Shown here: in pieces, positions 1-5,075 of the stretch
Layout: each line of letters starts with the position of its first letter
Numbering within the stretch: the stretch's first letter is position 1
Origin: Bifidobacterium breve
GTDB lineage: Bacteria > Actinomycetota > Actinomycetes > S36-B12
DNA: 5,075 nt
Assembly (NCBI GenBank): GCA_945885645.1
Contig: CAMCYV010000115.1
Coordinates: 1 to 5,075 of the forward strand
Direction: 5' to 3'
Notes under the pieces: model-generated
What the model was told of the DNA's origin: nothing
The model's database searches: none
What the model saw: the letters and a program-made list of their open reading frames with translations, nothing else
Position numbers and translations under genes: made by a program

Positions 1-2649
1 AGAAACCTGATCATCTGGTGATTCGGCAACCGCTAGGTCAGCAGCTGGTGCTGGTGCGTAATTGGTTTGTACCGCCGCTGTGCGCTCTTCTGCACTGAAG
101 ATCCCTAGGGCCTCACGCTGCTCGTAGGTCAAGTGATCAAGTGCTAGGCGACGGAAGATGTAATCCATCATTGACTGGGCGATCCTGATGTCAGGATCGT
201 CGGTCATACCTGCGGGCTCAAATCGCATGTTGACGAACTTGTTGACGAACGCGTCAAGTGGTACGCCGTACTGCAATGCGATGCTGATGGCGATCGAGAA
301 TGCATCCATTACTCCAGCAAGAGTTGAACCCTGCTTGCCGAGTTTAAGGAATACTTCACCGAGTTCCCCATCTTCGTAGCTTCCCGCTGTCATGTATCCC
401 TCCGCGCCAGCAACTGAGAACGAAGTTGTTTGGCTAGGACGTGACTTAGGTAGACGACGACGAACAGGGTGATCGCTGATGACAACCGGAGCGGCCGCCG
501 AGTCAGAAGTCTTCGACTTAGCATCACTGAGTGGCTGGCCGACTTTGCAGTTGTCGCGGTAGATTGCTAGAGCTTTAATCCCCATCTTCCAACCCTGGAA
601 ATACACTTCTTCGACTTCCTCAACCGTTGCATCAGAGGGCATGTTCACCGTCTTGCTGATCGCACCCGAGATAAACGGCTGCACTGCTGCCATCATGCGA
701 ACGTGTCCCATCGGTGTGATGGAGCGCGCGCCCATTGCCGTGTCGAAGATGGCGTAGTGCTCTTGCTTGAGACCGGGTGCGTCGATGACATGACCGTTCT
801 CACCAATGAATTCAACGATCGCCTCAACAGTTTCCTCGGCGTAGCCAAGTTTGCGTAATGCACGAGGAATCGTTTGGTTCACGATCTGCATGGATCCCCC
901 ACCCACGAGCTTCTTGAACTTGACCAATGAGAAGTCGGGTTCAACACCGGTGGTGTCGCAGTCCATCATGAATCCGATGGTTCCTGTTGGAGCAAGAACC
1001 GAGGACTGGGCATTGCGGTAACCATTGGACTCACCGATAGTCAGGGCGTCTTCCCAGACCTTAACCGCAAGTGCTGTTACATCACCATCAAGGTTGCTGA
1101 AACGGCGAATGTTGTCATTGCTTGCAGCGTGCTTGCGCATTACTCGTTTGTGGGCGTATTCGTTGCGCGCATAGCCTTCATATGGACCAACAATTCCGGC
1201 GAGTTCCGCACTGCGCTTGTAGGCGGTTCCTGTCATGAGAGAAGTAATGCCTGCAGCGAAGGCACGCCCTGCTTCAGAGTCATACGGCAAGCTCGTTGCC
1301 ATGAGAAGAGCGCCTAGGTTCGCGTAACCAATACCCAACTGTCGGAATCGACGGGTGGTGTCACCAATGGGTGCAGTCGGGAAGTCCGCGAAACAGATCG
1401 AAATATCCATTGCTGTAATTACGTACTCAACAGCCTTGGAGAACTTCTCTGCATCAAATGTATCGTCATCTTTGAGGAACTTAAGCAGGTTCAAGCTGGC
1501 CAAGTTGCATGATGAGTTATCCAGGCTCATGTACTCCGAGCAAGGGTTGGATGCGTTGATCCGACCTGTCTCAGGGTTGGTGTGCCAGTCATTGATGGTG
1601 TCGTCGTATTGGATACCAGGATCCGCACAAGCCCAGGCTGCTTCGGTCATCTTGCGGAAAAGTTCCCGTGCGTCAACAGTTTCGACGACTCGGCCATCAG
1701 TGCGAGCGGTTAACCCGAATGGCTCACCCTTTTCTACGGCCGACATGAACAGGTCAGAAACGCGGACTGAGTTGTTCGCATTTTGGTACTGAACGCTGGC
1801 GATATCCGCGCCACCCAAATCCATGTCGTAACCCGCATCACGGAGAACACGAATCTTGTCCTCTTCGCGAACCTTGGTCTCGATGAATTCCTCGATATCA
1901 GGGTGATCCACGTCAAGCACCACCATTTTGGCTGCGCGACGAGTAGCACCACCGGATTTGATTGTTCCCGCTGATGCATCGGCACCGCGCATGAAGGAAA
2001 CCGGTCCCGATGCTGTTCCGCCGGATGAACGCAATAGCTCCTTGCTGGAGCGAATACGGGAAAGGTTCAGGCCAGCGCCTGAGCCACCTTTGAAGATCAT
2101 GCCCTCTTCGCGGTACCAGTTAAGGATCGAGTCCATGGTGTCATCAACACTTAAGATGAAGCAGGCACTGACCTGCTGGGGAGCCGTTGTTCCCACGTTG
2201 AACCAAACGGGTGAGTTGAAGGAGACCACCTGGTGCAACAGCATGTAGGTGAGTTCGTGTTCAAAGATTTCGGAATCCTTGTCCGTGCGGAAGTAACCAT
2301 TGTCACGACCAGCTTTGGTGTAGGTCAGGACAACTCGATCAATGAGTTGCTTCAGACTCCATTCGCGGTTTTCAGCGCCCAGCGCCCCGCGAAAATATTT
2401 TGTGGTGACGATTGTCGACGCATTCACACTCCAGAAATCGGGGTATTCAACACCACGCTGCTCGAAGACAACTTCACCAGTTTTCCAGTTGTTCTGAACG
2501 ACGTCGCGTCGCTCCCAACTTACGTCGTCATACGGGTGGATGCCCTCTGTGGTGAAAAGACGGACCAATTCCAGTCCTGGCGCGCCAACCGTGTTGTTGA
2601 CGAAATCCTCTTTTGATGTGAATACGAGTGCTTCTGGTGCTTGCGTCAT
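1..2649 (-). CDS. nrdJ: Adenosylcobalamin-dependent (class II) ribonucleoside-diphosphate reductase, 3'-truncated by the window edge
   Basis: NrdJ reduces ribonucleotides to deoxyribonucleotides with a radical generated from coenzyme B12, so it needs no oxygen or separate radical subunit. The 883 codons present start at an ATG preceded by GAAAGG (complement of 2657-2662) and stay open to base 1. No ATP-cone precedes the catalytic domain. Visible motifs are the first redox cysteine C163 (SACFILSVDD), the glycine loop GGSGAG at 188-193, the active-site triad N368-C370-E372 in NASNPCSEYM, the second redox cysteine C381, and APTGTIGFMMDCDTTG from 553. The 11-residue spacing of C370 and C381 matches other class II enzymes. 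A TSCPD-type domain lies at about 740-815. The C-terminal tail, which in this family carries a cysteine motif that re-reduces the active site, is beyond the edge; relatives are longer by some tens of residues. It follows nrdR by 64 bp on the same strand, so the two are probably one operon. The family assignment is firm. Confidence 0.97.
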   Translation of the reverse strand, partial: MTQAPEALVFTSKEDFVNNTVGAPGLELVRLFTTEGIHPYDDVSWERRDVVQNNWKTGEVVFEQRGVEYPDFWSVNASTIVTTKYFRGALGAENREWSLKQLIDRVVLTYTKAGRDNGYFRTDKDSEIFEHELTYMLLHQVVSFNSPVWFNVGTTAPQQVSACFILSVDDTMDSILNWYREEGMIFKGGSGAGLNLSRIRSSKELLRSSGGTASGPVSFMRGADASAGTIKSGGATRRAAKMVVLDVDHPDIEEFIETKVREEDKIRVLRDAGYDMDLGGADIASVQYQNANNSVRVSDLFMSAVEKGEPFGLTARTDGRVVETVDARELFRKMTEAAWACADPGIQYDDTINDWHTNPETGRINASNPCSEYMSLDNSSCNLASLNLLKFLKDDDTFDAEKFSKAVEYVITAMDISICFADFPTAPIGDTTRRFRQLGIGYANLGALLMATSLPYDSEAGRAFAAGITSLMTGTAYKRSAELAGIVGPYEGYARNEYAHKRVMRKHAASNDNIRRFSNLDGDVTALAVKVWEDALTIGESNGYRNAQSSVLAPTGTIGFMMDCDTTGVEPDFSLVKFKKLVGGGSMQIVNQTIPRALRKLGYAEETVEAIVEFIGENGHVIDAPGLKQEHYAIFDTAMGARSITPMGHVRMMAAVQPFISGAISKTVNMPSDATVEEVEEVYFQGWKMGIKALAIYRDNCKVGQPLSDAKSKTSDSAAAPVVISDHPVRRRLPKSRPSQTTSFSVAGAEGYMTAGSYEDGELGEVFLKLGKQGSTLAGVMDAFSIAISIALQYGVPLDAFVNKFVNMRFEPAGMTDDPDIRIAQSMMDYIFRRLALDHLTYEQREALGIFSAEERTAAVQTNYAPAPAADLAVAESPDDQVS

Positions 2650-2713
2650 GGTGATGCCTTTCAGTTGATGGGAAGTCTCTATTTTTGTTGTGTTATTTAC
2701 TTGTGGTTGGTGG

Positions 2714-3205
2714 TCATTTGTTCGTATGGGTGGAGCGATCAGGTTCTCGTCCGGTTGGCTCGCCTTCGGCTCGAAGGAGGGCAATTTCAGCTTCAAAATC
2801 TTCAAGAGTGTCAAAGGATCGATAAACGGAAGCGAACCGAAGGTAGGCAACCTCGTCGAGTTCGCGAAGTGGAGCAAGGATTGCGAGTCCAACCTCCTGG
2901 GCAGGGATTTCACTATTTCCGGTGGCACGAAGAAAATCTTCGACGCGTTGTGCAAGTAGTGCGAGATCATCATCTGAGACTGGCCTTCCTTGACACGCTT
3001 TGCGGACCCCACTAATAACCTTGCTTCGATTAAATAGCTCGTTCACGCCGCTTCGTTTGACCACGGCGAGGACAGCTACCTCAGCGGTTGTGAACCGACG
3101 ACCGCATTGGCCGCATTCCCTGCGCCGGCGAATGGCAAGACCTTCCTCAACCGTCCTGGAGTCAACAACCCGGGAGTCTTCTTCACGGCAAAATGGGCAT
3201 TTCAT
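2714..3205 (-). CDS. nrdR: Transcriptional repressor NrdR
   Basis: NrdR is the nucleotide-sensing repressor of ribonucleotide reductase genes. It binds NrdR boxes through an N-terminal zinc ribbon and reads ATP/dATP through an ATP-cone. The 163-residue protein has the usual family length. The zinc ligands are C3, C6 (MKCPFC), C31 and C34 (ECGQCGRRFTT). The ATP-cone runs from about residue 46 to 136, opening with VVKRSGVNELFNRSKV and closing with LDEVAYLRFASVYRSF, both family hallmarks. The start is fixed by the invariant MKCPFC opening; a G-rich Shine-Dalgarno (AAGGGGG) lies about 11 bases upstream, slightly far. The stop is TGA, 64 bp before nrdJ, and the same strand and short gap imply co-transcription, as known for nrdR-nrdJ in Streptomyces. 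No convincing NrdR box was found by eye upstream of this gene or between the two genes, so its local target site is unclear. Confidence 0.97.
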   Translation of the reverse strand: MKCPFCREEDSRVVDSRTVEEGLAIRRRRECGQCGRRFTTAEVAVLAVVKRSGVNELFNRSKVISGVRKACQGRPVSDDDLALLAQRVEDFLRATGNSEIPAQEVGLAILAPLRELDEVAYLRFASVYRSFDTLEDFEAEIALLRAEGEPTGREPDRSTHTNK

Positions 3206-3244
3206 GTGGCGACTAACCCCCTTCCCTCACTGACTCGATCAACT

Positions 3245-3273
3245 ATTAACTTCAAAAACATGTGTAACTTCAA
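3245..3273 (-). promoter_or_regulatory. Possible nrdR-nrdJ promoter
   Basis: On the minus strand a TTGAAG -35-like element (3268-3273) is followed after 17 bp by GTTAAT (3245-3250), which shares four of six bases with TATAAT but lacks the usual TA at its first two positions. The arrangement would start transcription about 30 bp before the nrdR ATG. The match is weak, and other positions in this region cannot be excluded. Confidence 0.3.
3247..3273. repeat. 9-bp direct repeat TAACTTCAA, 18-bp period
   Basis: TAACTTCAA occurs perfectly at 3247-3255 and at 3265-3273, with a centre spacing of 18 bp. Both copies lie 40-70 bp upstream of nrdR and overlap the proposed promoter elements. They could be two half-sites of an operator or may be chance in an AT-richer stretch. 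Confidence 0.6.
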
Positions 3274-3309
3274 TCCCTTGCGTAACACCCGTAACGCCAA
3301 GGCTCCCAT

Positions 3310-3373
3310 CCTGTGGAGTACCTGTGGATGGACTACGCCTAACCTGTGTGCTCAAACCACAACCTGTGGACAA
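3310..3373 (-). promoter_or_regulatory. DnaA-box-like cluster (four CACAGG repeats)
   Basis: On the minus strand four sites share the core CACAGG. TTGTCCACAGG (box at 3365-3373) matches the actinobacterial DnaA box TTGTCCACA perfectly. CCATCCACAGG (3323-3331) matches a relaxed form of it. TACTCCACAGG (3312-3320) matches at 7 of 9 positions. GAGCACACAGG (3345-3353) is weak. Spacings of the cores are 11, 22 and 20 bp, close to one or two helical turns, so the sites could lie on roughly one face of the DNA. The best box also forms part of a short inverted repeat, CCACA-3-TGTGG, at 3357-3369. The cluster lies about 105-168 bp upstream of the nrdR start. DnaA control is inferred by analogy with DnaA regulation of nrdAB in E. 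coli. Confidence 0.55.
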
Positions 3374-3457
3374 GCACCACGGAGTTGCTACTACATCTAG
3401 GGGTGTGAATCTAATGTATCCAGACGCGTTATGCAACCTATTCCGCTCGGCGTGTTG

Positions 3458-4177
3458 CTACCTTGGCTGTGAATCCACTCCAAAGGCCGTGTTGAGGTAC
3501 CCAACCGTGAGCTTTGTCCGCAATACCAATCCTTTACGGGCATAGTGCAGTGGGCTGGACATGGGAATTTTGGCCGTTTCTGCATACCTATCCCAGGGCA
3601 ACACGTGAACATTAGGTCGATTCGACGCTATTTTTTCGATGGTCTTGTTGAACCATTTTTGCTTTGATTTACTGAAGCGATCCCCGTTACGCCCATAGAG
3701 GTTCACCCACAGAACGTTCCTCGTGGGACCAATCCGGTTCAGAATCTTGTTAATCCGAGCCTTTGTAGTTGACCTATCAACCCAGCGCATGTCGTTAGTA
3801 CCCAGAGCAATTACCACCGTTTTGGGTATTCCTTCCCAAGCTCGCTGATCACGAAGTTGTGATATCCCCCAGTTGATCCGTTTTCCGCCAAAACACCTGA
3901 TAACAGGATTCCAACCCGCAGACTTTAGGGCCTTGGTAAGCATCGAGCGGGAGTCTCTGGTAACCGAGTCTCCTATGACTAGCACCTTTTCCCCTTGCCC
4001 TGGACCACGAGCGACCATGGGGTCGTAAGACAGGGGCGCCTGACATGCCCGAGGATCTCCTCCGGTACGCCAACGGGGATCTGCCTGCGCTGCCAGTGCC
4101 GGGGTTGCCGCGAAAACAAGACTGAATAGCGCCCAAAACAGCGCCACGAGAACAAGGCGCAGGGACGAATTCTTCAC
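3458..4177 (-). CDS. Secreted SGNH/GDSL-type hydrolase-like protein
   Basis: This 239-residue protein has an N-terminal signal peptide (MKNSSLRLVLVALF, hydrophobic to about 24, likely cut after ALA at 27-29), so it is probably exported. The SGNH blocks are visible: VIGDSVT with nucleophile S71, a glycine block CFGGKR at 95-100, GTND with N128, and a C-terminal SPLHY with H211. The family's catalytic Asp, three residues before this His, is Ser208 here. Two cysteines only, C45 and C95, could form a disulfide. Family members are esterases, lipases or carbohydrate O-acyl esterases; the substrate here cannot be read. The start is GTG, with AAGG seven bases upstream and an in-frame TAA just before it, which rules out a longer form. 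It begins 29 bp after the LysM gene on the same strand, so shared transcription and SOS control are likely but inferred. Confidence 0.85.
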   Translation of the reverse strand: MKNSSLRLVLVALFWALFSLVFAATPALAAQADPRWRTGGDPRACQAPLSYDPMVARGPGQGEKVLVIGDSVTRDSRSMLTKALKSAGWNPVIRCFGGKRINWGISQLRDQRAWEGIPKTVVIALGTNDMRWVDRSTTKARINKILNRIGPTRNVLWVNLYGRNGDRFSKSKQKWFNKTIEKIASNRPNVHVLPWDRYAETAKIPMSSPLHYARKGLVLRTKLTVGYLNTAFGVDSQPR

Positions 4178-4206
4178 CCTTCTACCTTAAAACCTGGTCA
4201 AAAATG

Positions 4207-4569
4207 TCAGGAGATTGGGACGATAAGGGATTGCCCGGGGAAAACGTGCTGTGATCCCAGCGCATTGATCTCACGAATGCGAATCACTAAATCACGCGGA
4301 TCCCCCTCTGGGTCAATACTTTGGGCGATTGACCACAAGTTTTCGCCCGGTTGCACGACAACAACACCGGTCGTTGGGCCTTGTGAACTTCCTGCGGCAT
4401 CTGCGGTTCCACTACCAAAAAGGACCCAAGCAAAGATGGCCACGAGTGTCAGGATCAGGCTGAGAACGACCCGGCCTCGGCCGGTAAGCACAATGGGCGC
4501 TCTATTCCGTGTTCTCACTGGGGACGCGTTTCTTGAGGAGCTGCGGGTGGAACTAATGGTGGTGTTCAT
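4207..4569 (-). CDS. LysM-domain membrane protein, probable SOS-induced cell-division/envelope protein (Rv2719c/DivS position)
   Basis: The protein has 120 residues: a basic, Ser/Arg-rich cytoplasmic N-terminus (1-33), one hydrophobic helix (about 34-52, VVLSLILTLVAIFAWVLF), a short linker with a possible signal-peptidase site around ADAA (56-59), and one LysM domain (about 70-118, VVVQPGENLWSIAQ to VFPGQSLIVPIS). LysM domains bind peptidoglycan, so the C-terminus should lie outside the membrane. The gene is divergent from lexA, and a LexA box covers its predicted transcription start. This is the place and architecture of mycobacterial Rv2719c, functionally comparable to corynebacterial DivS and Bacillus YneA, which delay division or alter the wall during DNA damage. 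The division role is inferred from position, domain and operator; sequence identity to those proteins could not be tested. The ATG has GGAAAGG (complement of 4577-4583) seven bases upstream. Confidence 0.88.
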   Translation of the reverse strand: MNTTISSTRSSSRNASPVRTRNRAPIVLTGRGRVVLSLILTLVAIFAWVLFGSGTADAAGSSQGPTTGVVVVQPGENLWSIAQSIDPEGDPRDLVIRIREINALGSQHVFPGQSLIVPIS

Positions 4570-4576
4570 GGGGAAG

Positions 4577-4583
4577 CCTTTCC
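4577..4583 (-). promoter_or_regulatory. Ribosome binding site of the LysM gene
   Basis: GGAAAGG on the minus strand lies seven bases before the ATG at 4567-4569. It supports that start over any internal one. Confidence 0.7.
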
Positions 4584-4588
4584 GTCAT

Positions 4589-4604
4589 TCGAACTAATGT
4601 ACGA
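4589..4604. promoter_or_regulatory. LexA (SOS) box, LysM-proximal
   Basis: TCGAACTAATGTACGA matches the actinobacterial LexA operator TCGAAC-N4-GTTCGA at 11 of 12 fixed positions. It lies immediately downstream of the predicted -10 of the LysM promoter and so should cover its transcription start, about 20 bp before the start codon. LexA bound here would block the LysM (and probably SGNH) transcript until DNA damage triggers LexA self-cleavage. Confidence 0.88.
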
Positions 4605-4633
4605 TTTATAGCACCGAGATTGCGACACGTCCA
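4605..4633 (-). promoter_or_regulatory. Predicted promoter of the LysM-SGNH transcript
   Basis: On the minus strand TGGACG (4628-4633, four of six bases of TTGACA) and TATAAA (4605-4610) are separated by exactly 17 bp. Transcription would start near 4598, inside the LexA box, giving a leader of about 28 nt. The close -10 match and the overlapping operator support this promoter. Confidence 0.65.
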
Positions 4634-4640
4634 GCACATT

Positions 4641-4656
4641 TCGAACATGTGTTTGA
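4641..4656. promoter_or_regulatory. LexA (SOS) box, lexA-proximal
   Basis: TCGAACATGTGTTTGA matches TCGAAC-N4-GTTCGA at 11 of 12 fixed positions. It overlaps the predicted -35 of the lexA promoter and probably mediates LexA autoregulation. It lies exactly 52 bp, about five helical turns, from the LysM-proximal box, so two LexA dimers could sit on the same DNA face. Confidence 0.9.
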
Positions 4657-4681
4657 TTCGTGTCGTTTTCTGGGCTAACCT
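4653..4681 (+). promoter_or_regulatory. Predicted lexA promoter
   Basis: TTGATT (4653-4658) and TAACCT (4676-4681) are separated by 17 bp. The -35 overlaps the right half of the LexA box. Transcription would start near 4688 and give an untranslated leader of about 85 nt that carries the 15-bp tandem repeat. The -10 is only a fair match. Confidence 0.45.
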
Positions 4682-4732
4682 GACTTCACCAGATGGGTCT
4701 GACATTCGTGTAAGTAACCGCTGGTGGGCACT

Positions 4733-4762
4733 ACCCCTCACATCGACACCCCTCACATCGAC
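4733..4762. repeat. 15-bp tandem repeat in the lexA leader
   Basis: ACCCCTCACATCGAC is present twice in perfect head-to-tail copies, 4733-4747 and 4748-4762. The second copy abuts the lexA Shine-Dalgarno. It looks like a recent local duplication; no known binding site was recognised in the unit. Confidence 0.9.
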
Positions 4763-4768
4763 AAGGAG
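4763..4768 (+). promoter_or_regulatory. Ribosome binding site of lexA
   Basis: AAGGAG lies five bases before the ATG at 4774. It is a strong Shine-Dalgarno and decides for this start rather than the internal ATG at codon 25, which would remove the N-terminal extension. Confidence 0.85.
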
Positions 4769-4773
4769 TCACC

Positions 4774-5075
4774 ATGGCGGGCCGGATCCAAAAACCGAAA
4801 GACTCAGCCACCCTTTCCCAAGAAGTACTGGCCGATTCAGTGGTGATGCAGCTTCACGACCCATCGCGCAGCGAGCTGTCCCCCCGCCAGCGGGCAATCT
4901 TGGACATGATTCGGGAAACGACCTTGGAACGCGGTTATCCGCCCAGTGTTCGCGAAATCGGTGAGTCTGTTGGTTTAACCAGTCCTAGTTCGGTGGCCCA
5001 CCAGTTAAAGAACTTGCAGAGAGCCGGCTATTTGCGGATTGACCCTAATCGCCCCAGAGCACTGGTTCTCTCACC
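4774..5075 (+). CDS. lexA: SOS-response transcriptional repressor LexA, N-terminal part (3'-truncated by the window edge)
   Basis: LexA represses the SOS regulon and is inactivated by RecA-stimulated self-cleavage. One hundred codons are present. Residues 1-34 form a polar extension absent from E. coli LexA but common in actinobacteria. The winged helix-turn-helix follows: LSPRQRAILDMIRE at 35-48, GYPPSVREIGESVGL at 54-68 and the recognition segment TSPSSVAHQLKNLQRAGYL at 69-87, then the wing with RPRAL at 93-97. These match the family signature closely. The Ala-Gly cleavage site and the Ser/Lys catalytic dyad lie beyond the edge and could not be checked. The gene is divergent from the LysM gene, and a LexA box upstream implies autoregulation. 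Confidence 0.96.
   Translation, partial: MAGRIQKPKDSATLSQEVLADSVVMQLHDPSRSELSPRQRAILDMIRETTLERGYPPSVREIGESVGLTSPSSVAHQLKNLQRAGYLRIDPNRPRALVLS

Larger units (their letters stand above)
3206..3457 (-). promoter_or_regulatory. Upstream regulatory region of nrdR-nrdJ
   Basis: This 252-bp gap between the SGNH hydrolase stop and the nrdR start contains no credible gene. Read towards nrdR it holds, in order, a cluster of four CACAGG-containing repeats (one a perfect DnaA box), a GTTACG repeat pair, two TTGAAGTTA repeats and then the nrdR Shine-Dalgarno. No cobalamin riboswitch signature and no strong hairpin with a T-run was seen, so neither a B12 switch nor a terminator for the upstream transcript is supported. 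Confidence 0.6.

Noticed and set aside
1129..2616. Plus-strand open frames of 60-145 codons
   Set aside because: They lie antisense to the continuous, strongly conserved nrdJ frame, have no Shine-Dalgarno-led starts or recognisable products, and look like shadows.
2664..2700. NrdR box in the nrdR-nrdJ gap (minus-strand ACACAACAAAAATAGA)
   Set aside because: Only the left half resembles the ACAC half-site; the GTGT half is missing, and there is no second copy at the usual spacing.
2641..3233. Plus-strand open frames opposite nrdR
   Set aside because: They are antisense to the well-supported nrdR and have arginine-rich, low-complexity translations typical of a shadow frame.
3239..3436. 65-codon minus-strand open frame in the nrdR upstream region
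   Set aside because: It has no domain and no clear ribosome binding site, and it overlaps the regulatory repeats; probably non-coding.
3206..3457. Cobalamin riboswitch ahead of nrdR-nrdJ
   Set aside because: A GCCAC occurs just before the nrdR ATG, but the rest of the B12-box and the large conserved aptamer are absent, and it directly abuts the start codon.
3430..3461. Terminator after the SGNH gene (GCAAC...GTTGC)
   Set aside because: The stem is only five base pairs with a loop of about 17 and no T-run follows.
3384..3461. 8-bp direct repeat GTTGCTAC at 3384-3391 and 3454-3461
   Set aside because: Too short to be meaningful at this distance; not an attachment-site pair, because no integrase or cargo lies between the copies.
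4620..4964. 114-codon plus-strand open frame overlapping the lexA start
   Set aside because: It runs through the LexA operator and is out of frame with the clear lexA coding sequence; no family resemblance.

Overview
The window looks like chromosomal DNA from an actinobacterium (Actinomycetota) of moderate G+C, roughly half by eye, which is low for the phylum. The evidence is an adenosylcobalamin-dependent NrdJ of actinobacterial type, an nrdR directly upstream of nrdJ, a lexA divergent from a small LysM gene, and LexA boxes of the mycobacterial/actinobacterial type (TCGAAC-N4-GTTCGA). The species cannot be named from the sequence alone.

Layout from left to right: (1) 1-2649, minus strand: most of nrdJ (class II ribonucleotide reductase), with its C-terminus beyond the left edge. 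(2) 2714-3205, minus: nrdR, the ribonucleotide-reductase repressor, 64 bp upstream of nrdJ and probably co-transcribed with it. (3) 3206-3457: the nrdR-nrdJ upstream region, with four CACAGG-containing repeats, one of them a perfect DnaA box, plus a 9-bp direct repeat. (4) 3458-4177, minus: a secreted SGNH/GDSL-type hydrolase with a GTG start. (5) 4207-4569, minus: a single-pass membrane LysM protein, 29 bp upstream of the hydrolase gene. (6) 4570-4773: a divergent promoter region with two 16-bp LexA boxes and a 15-bp tandem repeat. (7) 4774-5075, plus: the first 100 codons of lexA, running off the right edge.

Together this is a DNA-damage and dNTP-supply neighbourhood. LexA probably represses itself and the LysM gene through the two operators. 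The LysM gene sits where mycobacteria carry Rv2719c and corynebacteria carry divS, which are SOS-induced division or envelope proteins. The SGNH hydrolase gene lies between this LysM gene and nrdR and probably shares the LysM transcript, which would make it part of the SOS response. NrdR and NrdJ provide and control deoxyribonucleotide synthesis, and the DnaA-box cluster suggests a link to replication initiation. No mobile element, CRISPR array, RNA gene or convincing terminator was seen. All stretches without a gene are shorter than 300 bp. The most unusual points are the SGNH protein (catalytic Asp position occupied by Ser, probable SOS control) and the DnaA-box cluster ahead of nrdR-nrdJ.
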